Of a stretch of 64,000 nt of DNA, positions 10,065-23,300 are shown piece by piece. The notes beneath the pieces were generated by a model, which saw only the letters and a program-made list of their open reading frames with translations, made no database searches and was not told the origin of the DNA. The position numbers were made by a program, and so were the translations under genes. Numbering within the stretch: position 1 is the stretch's first letter; each line of letters begins with the position of its first letter. Source of the stretch: Pyrenochaeta sp. MPI-SDFR-AT-0127 (Eukaryota > Ascomycota > Dothideomycetes > Pleosporales > Cucurbitariaceae); the NCBI GenBank assembly GCA_020747015.1, contig JAGTJM010000018.1:496001-560000 (forward strand). Direction: 5' to 3'.

Positions 10065-11800
10065 ATGGATATTCCAGCCAAAGAACCCATCGTTGATGGA
10101 GACCCTTTCGATGTCGACGCCGAAATGGCTGGGCCACAAGGTGCCAAACCCACCGAGACAAAAGGCACCGCAGACGACTCGCGTGCCATGTGGAGGATGG
10201 GCAAGGTGCAGGAGATGCAACGCAATTTTCGATTCGTCTCCATCTTTGGATTCTCCATGATCCTCATGGCGAGTTGGGAGACGATGCTCGGGTAAGCCTT
10301 CCACAGTGGCTTGAGCGAAGAATCACAACTAAATTTTACTAGCACTTCCACTATTGGTCTCATCAACGGCGGTACGGCTGGACTGATCTGGATGTATCTC
10401 ATCTGCTGGGTCGGCTTTGTCTTCGTCAACACCTCCATGGCCGAAATGGGTTCCATGGCGCCGACATCTGGCGGACAGTACCACTGGGTCAGCGAATTTG
10501 CCCCTCCCCAGAGTCAGAAGTTCCTCAGTTATATGATCGGTAGGTCAGAAGTGCAATATAATTAGGCTGGCACTCATGTCTTCATAGGATGGCTTTGTGT
10601 ATTGGGCTGGCAGACTGGCGCGGCAAACACTGCATTCTTGGCTGGCTCACAGATCCAGGGTTTGATCGCTCTCAACAACCCAGACTACTCTTTCCAACCA
10701 TGGCACTGCACGCTACTAGTGTTTGCCGTGTCAGCATTCAACATTGTTTTCAACACGTTCCTCGTTAAGAGACTACCGTTGATCGAAGCAATCGTCCTCG
10801 TTGTTCACGTCTTTGGCTTCTTCGCGGTCCTAGTGGTTCTATGGGTCACAGGGCCTATCGGGGATGCGCACACGACATTTACGACGTTCAACGACTTTAG
10901 CGGATGGAATAATCGCGGGTTGGCTACGCTCTCTGGCCTCGTGGCTGTTGTATTGCCACTGCTCGGAGCAGATGCTGCTGTGCATATGTCGGAAGAACTT
11001 CGAGACGCCTCCAAGACACTTCCTAGGAGCATGCTCTGGACTACGTTCATTAATGGCTCTATGGGTTTCGTCATGCTCATAACCTTTTGCTCAGTTATAG
11101 GTAGCATCGATGACGCACTCGCGTCGCCAACGAGGCAGGCATATCTCTACGTCTTCTACAACTCCACCGAATCAGTCGCCGGAGCATCCGCCATGGGGGC
11201 TCTTATTATCACCATGGCGATCTTCTGCAATCTGTCCATTACAGCAACGTCTTCTCGCCAGCTTTTCGCCTTTGCACGCGACCAGGGCGTTCCGTTTAGC
11301 GAGACCTTCGCATATGTCAGCATCATGAATCTGGAATTTGTTGTTCCTTATGCTGACCTCTACAGATTCCTCCTAAATGGGATGTACCAATCAACGCCAT
11401 TTATCTTTCATTTGCAGTATCCTGCCTCCTCTCACTGATCAACCTTGGTTCATCAGTGGCCCTAATGAATATCGCATCGCTGTCGACAGCTGCCATCCTC
11501 GCATCATACATCGTATCCATATCCTGCATAGCCCTCAAGCGCATTCGGGGCGAGCCACTTCTTCCTTCAAAGTTCAAGCTGGGCCGTGCGGGTCTGCCCA
11601 TCAATATAGTATCTATCATCTATCTACTATTTGTGTTCATATTCAGTTTCATGCCCATGGGGCCGAAACCGACACCAGCGGGCATGAACTGGAGCATTTT
11701 GATGTTTGGGGCTACCATCATCTTCTCACTGGTGTATTATTATGTAAAGGGTAGGCATGCCTATGCTGGACCGGTAGCATATGTCCGCAAGTCGGCATGA
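10065..11800 (+). CDS. Amino-acid/GABA permease of the APC superfamily
   Basis: Exons 10065-10291, 10343-10539, 10588-11315 and 11366-11800 join in frame to about 528 aa. The third intron has a weak donor (GTCAGC) but a strong GCTGAC branch site 11 bases before its acceptor, and removing it restores the conserved PPKWDVPINAIY loop. After a ~50-residue cytosolic N-terminus, the family signature SWETMLG (helix 1) and the TSGGQYHWVSEF segment (helix 3 entry) are present, then further helices with the SEELRDASKTLPRSM loop. This places it with fungal GABA/choline permeases (Uga4/Hnm1 group). It should import an amine or amino acid at the plasma membrane; the substrate is not determined. The ATG at 10065 follows a C-rich leader. 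Confidence 0.86.
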
Positions 11801-12493
11801 GTAGCGTGGACGCATCAAAAGTCAAATATTAGATTCACGAGATTAGATAGCCAAATCATATAGAATACCAATTGAACGTTGCATAAGTACCCAGTCAGGT
11901 CGCCTGGGTCTTTCTAGATTTGCTTCTTGCTAGGTGGATTCGTGGTAGGCTTCGGATGGCTTCGGCTAGGAATGTTTAGCAAGCAATGAAGCACCATGTC
12001 AATATTGCTGCAGGGTTCGGATGATTTCTGTTATACTAAGACCAGAAAGGCATAGTCATGATATACTTGAAATGTACTCCTCGGGCAAGGCAAAGGTTAG
12101 CGTGTGATACAAATTGTCCAGTATGCAGACCCAGATTTGGTAACTGCGTGGTTGATCACTTTCGCAACCATCCGGGTTGACGGTTACCAAGGCTCAAGGC
12201 ATGTTTCCCTTATATGAAGGCATGTGCCGTGCTGCATCAGGGTCCGAGAATCTTGAACGTGATACGATTGAAGATGAGACAGTGCCTGGGGGAGTTCGAA
12301 GTGCCGATTCGAACGGTCGGCACTAGAAACCATATTCGTTCCAGTGTAGCGAGATTACAGCCAGTATTCGAATCAGGAACATTGTTCGTCGATCTGTACC
12401 ACTGTGGCGCAGGCTTGGCGTTTCTTCGGTGTTATTGCTCCTGTATCCTTCTACGCTATGCGTATTCCTCCCGTGTTGAGTTTTGATGCCGAG

Positions 12494-12733
12494 TCAGTGA
12501 CCACAACATGCAGCTCCCCGTTCTTTCCACATTTCCCGTGCCTTCCATTCCTTGTACGCATCCAGACACGCGGAGACAACACTAATCTCAGAAGACAGTG
12601 CGCCCAGCACAGCTGCACCAAGATCACCACGTTCCCAGTCCCTAACGGTCCTAATCGTTTCATGAAGTTCTTCACGGTTTACGTAGACTACACTCAAAAT
12701 ATCCATATTTTGTGATAAGTGAATTAGTGACAT
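12494..12733 (-). CDS. Possible small gene or 3' gene fragment, 79 aa
   Basis: The minus-strand frame has a balanced, protein-like composition (for example VNREELHETIRTVRDWERGD and SACLDAYKEWKAREMWKERG), likely mostly helical, unlike the biased shadow frames around it. It begins only about 20 bp from repeat copy C, and a GTAAGT word lies just upstream on the same strand at about 12752. It may therefore be the last exon of a gene truncated by the repeat, or a small orphan gene. No family is recognised. Confidence 0.3.
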   Translation of the reverse strand: MSLIHLSQNMDILSVVYVNREELHETIRTVRDWERGDLGAAVLGALSSEISVVSACLDAYKEWKAREMWKERGAACCGH

Positions 12734-12754
12734 ACATACTTGACACTTACTGTC

Positions 12755-12866
12755 AGGCTTAAGCTACCGTAGGCTCAGAGACGGGCCGAGCTGGACTAAC
12801 GATATGTACTCTTTTGCCCAGCGTGATCAGTGCTCACTGATCCCTGCGTACCTTTTTGGTTGCAGG
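12755..12866 (-). repeat. Dispersed repeat, copy C (inverted orientation)
   Basis: Read on the minus strand it gives CAACCAAAAAGGT, a GATCAGTG-x2-CACTGATC dyad (12825-12842), then GTACATATCGTTAGTCCAGC, matching copies A and B in the same order. The flank at 12867-12995 is AT-rich. Confidence 0.55.
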
Positions 12867-14341
12867 TGCATTATTAAAGAGGATATGTAAAGTATAGTAT
12901 TATTCTTCTTATTTTAGTGTATAAATATATGAATTCAAAAGTTATTTCATTATATCTTATCAATTAGTATTGTTTAGGTTGTGCTATAGCTTAGTATACA
13001 CTTGGTTGGATGACTGGTTTTCGCAGCTGGGTTCATCGAACTGATGGGGCCGTCCCTGATACCGGGAATTCAAGTGCCGCTCCGCGGAGCCCGGCTGGAT
13101 TCGAGCAGCGGGTCATGACTCGAGGGAGGGTATTTTTGAAAAGGAGGGTACCAAAGGCTTGTGATTGGGTGTATCTTGTGAAATGCGCATATTATTCAGC
13201 GAATCAGATGTCCCTTTGGCCCTGAATTAAGAGCGAATGAGGTGGTGCGATATGTTTAATGCAGGAGCTTGGCGAGTCCGGTCAACAACAGGTAATATCA
13301 CACGACATGCCTTTAAGGCTCGACTAACTCTTCACCACTTATTTATGACCAGTATGCCGGGACTAATACAGGATGCAACCTACTTGACCGGTGAATTCAT
13401 GCACTGATCGGTCAAGATTCCCATTGGCGCCATAGGATCAATGCCACGCCAAAGGGCAACTGCATCCTCACGCCTGCACGATTCCTCCACTGTACCAACA
13501 GATTGTGGGGCTGTGAAACAATTGCTGACTGCCCCGTTGGCTACTTACAAGAAGCTCAGCTCTGGAATAATAAATTCCTGCGTCCTTGAGAGTGGTGAAC
13601 ACAGCGATGTTCCTCGCATTGTGGTTCCCAATTGTGTGGTCATGGCGTATGCAATCGTCGTATCATTGGGCTGTCCTTCCATTTGACATATGGAGTGGCG
13701 CTTTCTCCACGGAGCCTCGTCTACCCAACATCTTATGCCCTCTTACATTCGGTGCGGTACCTTCTCTTTCTCTCTCTCTTTCTCACATTCGGTCTTGGTC
13801 AGCACTTTTTACATCCACCTGCATCTTGCTCTTGCGGTTATTTTTAAAGAGGTCGATTGTCACTTCTCCTTCTCTGATTATTGCGAGCAGCCATGAAACA
13901 TGATAATGTGTTTGAGCCAATCATCGCGTTATGTCCACCCCTGCAGCCTCATTCCGCCCAGTACAACCACTCACGTATGCAGTCCGACGGGAGATGCATA
14001 CCGGATGACTTGTCAACGACTGGGTGCCGTGCTCAATGCGGGATGTTACGTCCAGCTCCACAAAGCAGTATCATCGCCGCATACTCTAGCGGAATTGGCA
14101 TGGCGCTGTGTTCACTCCTCACCGTGAACATGAAGCAACCTTCACGCCCGTTGTCGCGTCATCTCGCGATGCTTGGCATCGCCGGAATAACTTGGCAATA
14201 AACGCGCCTTCCTGTAACAGCACGACTACCTTTCGCTCTCATTCGAACTAAGTCTGCCTCAATCATATTCTACAGTCTTTTTCGTTTGTTCAAAGGAACC
14301 CTACTGTCTGCTGCCTTGTTGCAGTAGCCCCTCAGGCTGCA

Positions 14342-17300
14342 ATGGCTCCACCCGTTCGGATTCAAGAACAACTGTATTTTCATGTCGCCCTACCTCGCAA
14401 TGTCCCCGGTCAAGAAGACAGAAACATTCATCACATCGAGAACGATTTACTGTCTCGTTTGACTCACGCAACATCCTACCTATACCCCAATGCATCGCCG
14501 CAACATCGTCACTGCATACGTGGGTTGCAGGACACTCTTGTAGCCTGCAAGTCACTAAATGTAGATGGAATAGTACCCAAGTCTGCGTTGCTCAGAGAGC
14601 TGCGCAATCTAGATTCTTGCGCGATGCTTATTTTACACGCAACTGCCCAGAACTGCGCTCTTCTTGTATATGAACACATCCTGTAAGCCGACATCAATAG
14701 CTAGTGCTCATATATACTGACTGTAAAAGTGAATCTGGTGAACGTCAAGTCGTCTTTGAAGCGTTCGAGACATCAGCATCTTGCGAAACGGTTTTAGCGT
14801 GTCAAAACGCCTTGCTATGGGACTTCCCTGGTTGGGCCGTAGCCGTACCTTACGAGACTTACTCCGAACAATCATTTCAGCAGAGTCTAGCCACGTTCAT
14901 AGAGCAAGCAAGCAGCGAGCTTATCGTGAAATTTGCTGCCATCACAGTAAAGGCCGCCAAGACAATCCCGGAAATCCGCGATACCAGCAAGCCTGATCTA
15001 GTCTCCCGCCTCTTGATGACAATACTAGAGGCAAATGGGTCTGCCTTCACTACACCATTCTTGCGAAAGCGGGTGCGAGACACAGTTTCATTCGACAGCG
15101 CTCGAAAACCGTGGAGGAGGTCACCATTTTATCTCATGCTTCGCGTAGCTATGCAGCGCTATCTGTACAGGCAACTTGGCGCTGAAATAGGGAGAATGTA
15201 TTACAAATTCATCATGTGTGTGATGTTGTCCAATCTTTTGGAAGACGCACTCAAACGGTTGCCGTTTGATGCAGCATTCTTCCTCCGCCAGAAGCTTGGG
15301 CGCCGACTTGCCAAATTGGAGTCAGATATGGCAAATGCACCTGCAACAGTAGCCAAAATCTACGCTTATACGTTTCGATCCCTTGAATCGAGCTTTCAAA
15401 CTACGTTGTCCACCACGGGAGGCTACTTGAAGTCAGTATGGAAAAATCATAGAAGAAGGAGTGAGCGCCAAGTGCCAATTCTACGTCAGCGAGCATTCGA
15501 CCATGAGCTCAACTTACGTTTAGCAAGTAGCGGCAGGATACTTCTAGAAATCCTTGCTCTTCGGAGCGATCGCGTTCCCGTTCATCAACACGCACCGTCG
15601 GACCTGCTTAAGGAATACGAACAGTCTGTTGCGTCCGTAAAACCCTACATGGCTGCCGCTGATCGTTATATCTCCGTATCTCGGTATCATGAGCATGCTA
15701 TAGTCTCTGCGAAGGTATCGGAGGACAGCGGCAGCCCTCGTTGCATCCGACTCAGCCAAATCATTCTACATTTCGTACGCAAGATTGAGGCGACGATCAA
15801 TGCATATCCTGGTCAACTCAGCCAAATGCTTTTACATCTCATGGAGCTGTGGATGCTCATGGATAAAGCAGCTGTGGCCTGCTATCCACTACTCAAAGAG
15901 TTTCATCCTGGATTTGAACCTGATATATTGGACCCGATTCAGCTGCTCACTATTGAGGAAATGGAGCGCGTTCAGCAAGTTCAGATCTACCTAGAAGGGC
16001 GATGCCTAGGGAAAGGCGGACACCGGTGTCTGACTATATTTGATGATCCGACAGATGCCTGTTTTGCAGCTCGATATTACGACGATTACGACCATGCACA
16101 GGAGCTGCTCGAAATGCGCCAAGAAATTGAAGAAGGCGCTGCTCTTGCCTGCTTGGCAAAAGAAGAAGAATGGGAGCAAAAAAGCTGCCAGCACAGGGAG
16201 ATCATTGAGAAGCGAAACGAGAAAGACTGTAAGTGGGATGCTGTGCCCATGTGGGACGGAACCGCAGAGCACAGGCATCGATGGCCTTGTGAGTGGCACG
16301 AGCTCCAAAACAAGGCGAAAAGCATAAGAATCACAATATTCGAACACCCATTACCAAATTTTGAACCCGCCGTAAAGGCGGCACTGTTCGAGTTGCGTTG
16401 TCCAGCAGCCTTTGCTGCATACCGAGATGCTACTTGGCTCATCCTATCTACTCTTTGCCATCCGCCGGCCGAGAAACTTGAGCGAATCTCGCTTATTCGA
16501 GAGTATTCACAGTTACGCTCCTACTCGAACGCGACTAACGGCCGAGTTGCACTTGGATCGGACAAGAAAGCTCATTTGGAATGCCATTACTCGAATTGGG
16601 GGTTTCCAGTCGGATTACTCGAAGTGTGTCGTAGCTGTGGCCTCAAACCGAGGTATTATGATACCATCGGCCAGAATTGGACAGACAGTCATGGAAAAGC
16701 TTCTTTTTCGCACCATTTCCTCGTAGAGTTGCCAAAAGATTCGGCTTTCCAGGTCATTGCACCGAGCTTTGCCAACTGGCCATCGTCGAATGAAATCCAA
16801 GCCAGCCAGGCTAATTGCCCAGCTAATATCAGTGTGCATGAGTTTTTGGCATGGCAAGGTCTCCTGGTCGGTACACATTCAAGATGGTTTGACCTCTTTC
16901 GTGAGATGGGCTCAACTAATCTCAATTTCTCTGCGGACTCAACTTGGGTACTTGTGGAACGCCTTGTTCTTCAAGTAGGTCCCGCTGCATCAACATTGGA
17001 TCCTCGACGGGACGTTCATTCCGCTCTGCTTGATAACGATTTTTGCAGAAAACTTCTAGACCAAATTCGACAGCGGCTAGAGTCAATACACCGGAACTGG
17101 CGCGAGCCGGTCCAGATGGACATCTTGATCACAATTCTACTCAGGGTGATGTCATTGTCAAACGATGTATTTGTCCAAGATACGTCAAGCATCTTGCTCC
17201 GCAGAGCACGCCAGATTACTGCGACCTGGCTCACGGAGCTGCAGTCAAATGTCACTGAAGACACTAAATCCACACAGTTCATGATCTGGGCTTCACTGCT

Positions 17301-20300
17301 ATGTAAGCGAACTATACATTTAGATCGTCATATTCTGCTCCAGCCCGACGTCCTGTGTCAATTCCTTCGTGCATCGATAATGCTTCATTACAATCTGACT
17401 GGGAACTTTGCGTTATTGCCGTTTAATCTTCGGACCGCCATTATGCGAGATATTTCGTTTACATTCGAGAACCGATCATTCTTGAAGGATATGATCGTTT
17501 TAAACGCAGATACGTTCATTGCTACTGTAGATAACCTTTGGCAAATCCCAAAGCACTCTAATGCGTTTTCCGAACTGCGGCGGGTCCCAGATACATGGTG
17601 GATACTACTCACGCTAAGATCTGAGTCAAAAGAGGATTTGCACTTCGTTCACTATAATTACCTGTACGGGACATTGCTCATCGACGGGCAGGAGATGAGT
17701 GGGCTTCCATTGGCATATCGAAGCCACCCAGCCTACCGTGAAGTATTTGGGAGCAAAAATCCTATCGTCTTCTCGTCCCCACTTAGTGGCATGGATTTTG
17801 CAATATCAGAAACTTTCAAATCTGGGCATCGAATACATTTAGGCTTGCGAAAAGCTCATGGCCTTATTATTCGCGCAGTACATGATGGTCAAATCCTGGA
17901 ATTAATACCACGTAGAATATTCGGGACGCCAGCATCGTCTGATCTACCGGCGTCAATGATCGAAGGTTGCTTCCACTGGTTGAATGTGCATACTGGCCAC
18001 CTGGAAATTCGCCGAATGGATATTTGGACATCAAGGCCAGGAAATTGGTGGATATATGGCATCAAGTCTGGCGTGTATCAGGCAGTGCGACGCAAGGGGT
18101 CTTCACAAGAAACAAGGTTGCTTGAACCCGCCAGTGGTATGGCTCGCGATATTTTCAGAGTATTTGACTACTTTGAGCGCCCATTACACATTCTGGTTTA
18201 CAAATCACGGAGTGGTAGGGTCTCGATCGAGCTAAAGCGCTTGGAACTCAGCTTCTTTATCAACGAAGACGGCTTACTACAGTCCTTCCAACTTGGAGCT
18301 GTTATCATGCAAAACCAAGACGTCGGAACCTGGTACGGCTTGAAGAGTAAGATCCTGGTTCAATCGACAGGCAACCGTCGCCAAAAGAGTGTACTCGTCC
18401 CTCTTGGCGAGATTCGAGCTTCTCGAGATGGGCCACATGTGTCGCTTGAGATAACAACCAACAGCGGTATATATCTCAACTTTAGTGTCAATGAGGTCCT
18501 TGGGCGTATAGATTGCGCTCCAGAGCCTGCGTTGCTTTATGTACGAGCTTTGCTGCATGCCTATACGTCTAATGTCGTGTATGATCCTCTAACACGGCGT
18601 ACGGGCTCAGAGGAAGCGCTTTATCTTCTGCAAACAGGATCGCATATGCCTTGGAGTCCATTATCCGATGAAAATATACTGCGATTGAAGCAAATAGCGC
18701 ATCTATCGCCATCTCGAAGTTATTATCCCAAAGACATGAAATGCATGGAGACAATTACTTGGCATCCAGACCTCCCAATCTCAATGCAAGACGAACGGTA
18801 TCGTGAAGTAGTTGCGAGGGTACTGCAAAGATCTTCAGAGCTCTCTGAATTCTTTTTGGATCGCCCCATTCGATCATCCAATCAGGAAAGCGTCGTTGAT
18901 CCACATTTGGCAGCTCGTGCGTTATCACGCACTCACAAAAGCAAACCCAAGGATGACAATGTATACCATACGCGGGATAAGCCTCTAGAGTGCAAAGATC
19001 GAATCAATGTTCTTCTAATGACCAAGCTGCTCTGCAAATGGCAAATTCCCCTTTCGGATGGACCGACGTTGACCTCATTACTTCAAGACGCTCCAGTCAT
19101 AGGCGGATACGATAAGTTCTTCCAGAAATGCCTCCTGACCGATCTACTTACTGTTGACCTTCGGGCTGAGTGGGGCGCTCTTGTACAAAAGTCTCTTCAC
19201 AGCAGTATTGGCGATCGATATAACCTGATGTTCCTCTTTGGGCCAATCGCATTTTCAAACGACGCCAATATCAATTTGATGCGCGTGCTTATCTCTTTTG
19301 TCATGATTCCCGAACTCAAAAGGCTTGACGCTCCGCAATATCCGGCTTACTTTCATTTCCGTGCTGATGGGGTACCACCGTCTTCTTATCTAATGTCCTT
19401 GATAGAGAGGGCTAAGATGCCCTTCTTAGGCTTCGGATTCAAGAAGCGGTCGCAATTGGTCATTGCTGAGAGTCTACACGAGGTAAATGTCAAGAACAGT
19501 TGTGAGATATTGGCATACTCCATTCAAGAGCAATGGCCGAACCCTGAAATCCGCCGCGAAGAATTTCGCTACATTGATCCAGTTCACTTGGACATCGATA
19601 AAGCAATAGCTGATGTTACTCCGGAATGGGTTCGTCTAACTCAAAACCACGAATTTGCACTGTATCTCGAGAAGGTACAGGAGGTCTTGAGCCGATCTCT
19701 TGCAAACGGTGAAGCCCCAGTGACGACAGAATTTTCGGTTTCAACTCCCTGTAAGGAGTTGTATCCGACCAGGCTAAGAAATAAAGACGATCCTACGCTA
19801 TCAGATCTACTCCAGAAATGCATTGGTCGCCAGATCTTGCCGGAATTTGACTTGATTGATCAGACAACTGATCAATCTAGATATGCCGCTCTTGCGGTAA
19901 GTCGAGGTAACGTTTCCCAACATTCAATAGACCCATACGCTATTATCGGTAAGATGCCTGGAAAACAGCCCTTTAAACACCCAATGTATCCGCCTAAGTC
20001 TCGCGCTCCACAAAATTCAGACCTTGGACTACTTCGTACCATCGTAGCCAAATTCCAAAACACATCCTCCTTTGTACAGACAAGATACGCGCAAGAGTTG
20101 GAAACCAGTATTGATGCCCTTCACAAGTGTGTAAATGTGGAGCAGGAGACTACTCGGAAAATCTTTCCCAGAGTGACGACCGCTGAGGTTCGGCCAGCGA
20201 AAGAACACGCTGGCAGTTCCGGGGAACACATTCGGTGTAGTCTCGAAGCCAAAGATCCACGGACTAGGTGGCTCAAACTTGTTGATTTGTGGCCAAGAAT

Positions 20301-23300
20301 GACGACTGTGGACATTCTATCCGAGTTGCGAAGCACTTCAGGCGTTGAGTTTGGACCAGGCGCAAAAGAAGCTTTGGTTGCCTTTGGCCTGGCCATCACC
20401 AAACTGCAGCGCCTCCTCCGGATCCAAGATGCCCAAAAACGACTAAGGGAGCACCAAGAGCGAGATGAGTGGGCTAACCAAGGTCATTCTAATTGGAATC
20501 CAAGCATGTATCCTGACTGGCTGCTTCTTGAAATCGACGGTGACATTCTCCTCAGAGAAGAACAAATTCAGGTGGCTCTCGCAACGATAGCTCCACAATC
20601 TGGGGAGAACTCTGTGCTACAACTTCTCATGGGTAAAGGAAAGACATCTTGCATTCTTCGTTAGTATTCCACTATCTTCATCATGTTCGTATTGTCTAAT
20701 CTGTCATAGCCATGGTGGCTGCGATTCTCGCCAACAAAGTCGACCTTGCTCGTATCGTGGTTCCTAGGCCTCTCTTGTTGCAGTCTGCGCAGGTAATGCA
20801 GGCTAAGCTTGGAAATTTGGCCAATCGCGAGATTATCCATTTGCCATTCTCTCGGAAGACGCCCACCAATCGATCGCTGATAGCTCTCTACGGAAGGCTA
20901 CACTCACAACTAAGAGACAACCACGGAGTGATTCTTGCACTTCCTGAGCACATACTGTCGTTCAAACTCAGTGGTATACAAAAGCTCTGCGACGATCACA
21001 TTAGGGAAGCTTCAGGCATGATAAAGATTCAGGACTGGCTGGACAAGCATGCTCGGGATGTACTGGATGAATGCGATGTTTCCCTAGCAATTAGAACGCA
21101 ACTGATCTACCCCTCGGGCTCGCAGATTACTGTCGATGGTCATCCAATGCGCTGGCAAGTCACTCAAATATTACTTCATCTCGTCAAGGACTTGTTACCC
21201 ACCGTACAGGCCCGCAACAGACACAGTATAGAGATTGTAAAGCGCGGTAATGATGGATTTCCTCTGATCTATTTCCTGCGTAGAGATGCGGAAGACTATC
21301 TGATCGAGTTGCTCGTGGGAATAATCAGCAAGGGCCAGGTTCCATCGATATTTCCGTGCGCTGAGTATCCTGTCGCCATTATAAAGGATGTGAAAGCCTA
21401 CATATCAATCCCGATGGTACGAAATCAGGTCATCTCTCACGTCATTGAAAACTTCCGCGACAAGCCGCAGTTGATGAAAACTCTCAATCTCCTGCGCGGT
21501 CTCTTTGTTCACCGTATCCTGATAGCCACGCTCAAGAAGCGGTGGAATGTGCAATACGGGCTTCATTCTACAAGGCCTCCTATAGCTGTACCATATCTGG
21601 CAAAGGGTGTGCCATCCCCAGCATCGGAATGGGGTCATCCGGACGTCGCTATTGTGTTGACCTGTCTATCATTCTACTACCAAGGACTCAGCATGTCTCA
21701 GTTCAAACAAGCATTCACGCATCTGGCTAAATCAGATGAGCCGAGCGTGGAATACGAAAAATGGTTCCCAAAGGGTGCTGACATACCAAGAGAGCTTGAT
21801 GACTATGCCGCCATTAACGTGGAAGACAAGTGGCAGCTACATGACTTATTCAACTTCGTCCAATACAGTGCTTCTTTGGTTGACTTCTACCTCAACAATT
21901 TCGTCTTTCCAAAGTATGCGAAGTCCTTCCAACTCAAGCTTCAAGCCTCGGGCTGGAATCTCTTCCCTTCTATCTCGGCTCGGAAAATGGGTTGTCGGGT
22001 TACAGGATTCTCTGGCACGAATGACTCTAGGCACCAGTTGCCAATGTTAATCAAGCAAAGAGATCTTCCACATCTTGCGCACACGAATGCAGAAGTCCTG
22101 TACTACCTCCTAGCGCCTCGCAACCAAGTATACGTTCACATGTCTCATGCGAATGGAGTGCGCTGGTCGGAGCTGGATCTCATCGACCGTCTTGCAGGCT
22201 CCTACTGCAGACATGGTAAAAACCACACTAAAACTAGAATCCTTATAGATGCTGGGGCACAAGTTCTCGAACATTCGAACGAGGACTTTGCAAAGGCTTG
22301 GCTTGATAAAGATACCGATGCCGCTGCAGCCGTATACTTTGCGGATGATCATCGCGCGTGGGCACTATATCGCACAGGAAAGAAAACACCACTATTGGCC
22401 TCTCCATTTGCAGGTCATCTAGAACGATGCGTGGTTTATGTGGATGAAAGCCACTGTCGTGGTACCGATCTGAAGCTTCCCGCCGAAGCTACGGCTGCTC
22501 TCACACTAGGTCAACATCTAACCAAAGATGCCCTTGTGCAAGCAGCTATGCGTTTACGCCTCCTTGGTCAAAGCCAATCTGTAGCTTTCTATTCGCCTCC
22601 TGAAGTACATCAAGGTATACTTGATCGACTCCAAAAAGATGACTCTCATCGACCAAGATCTGAGGATGTTCTTCACTGGGTAATCGGCCAGACGTGCGAC
22701 GCCATTGAACAGCAAGATCCGTCTTTCTTCGCTCAAACTTTGCAATACATGCAGCAAGAACAAGCTCGGCTCGATAACCCTGACATTCTCCAGACAGAGC
22801 GATCGCGTGCTTCTTTCCTCAACACTGTACGAGTGACAGAGTCGATGACACTTAAGCAATTGTATGAACCTAAAAAGCAGCGGCGTGCAATTACCGAAAG
22901 CTCGTGGGCGCCTTCAATACAAGGCTTTGCAGAAGAACTGCAACACCGTAAAACTCATTTCCGGGATAGTGGCACGGCTGTACATGCTTCCGCTCTCGAA
23001 GAGGTTGAGATTGAGCAGGAGCGACAGGCTGAGATTGAGGTGGAGACTGAAGTCGAGGACGTTCGTGAATTACAACGACCACCGCAACTGACTGCGCTTG
23101 CCATTCCTCGGCTCCATAAAGACATTGAGCATTTTTCAAGAACAGGGATCTTAGTTGCTGGCAGCAATGCCTTCCGGCCTATGTTTTCGGTGTTGGGAGA
23201 TACTGCGCTAGGACTGAAGCACGCAATTTCGCCAACTATGAATTCGAATCTTTGGGTGTCCACGCAGTTCAACAGAACAGTTGAGGTCTACAGACCGCAT

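Larger units (their letters stand above)
11801..14341. other. Gene-poor region, 2.5 kb, with repeat relic
   Basis: It contains a possible gene fragment (12494-12733, minus), copy C of the dispersed repeat (12755-12866) and an AT-rich tail of about 130 bp (12867-12995) resembling a decayed mobile element. From 13000 to 14341 no recognisable coding frame is seen; the segment before 14341 is pyrimidine-rich and probably the leader of the giant gene. Confidence 0.55.

Noticed and set aside
12290..12330. TTCGAA words within a GTGCCGA/TCGGCAC hairpin, suggesting a tRNA T-arm
   Set aside because: No matching acceptor, D-arm or anticodon arm could be drawn around it.
14666..14700. Alternative first intron (35 bp) of the giant DUF3638 gene
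   Set aside because: It keeps the frame but is too short and adds residues that disrupt the expected ALLVYEH...VVFEAFE continuity; the intron 14683-14729 fits better.
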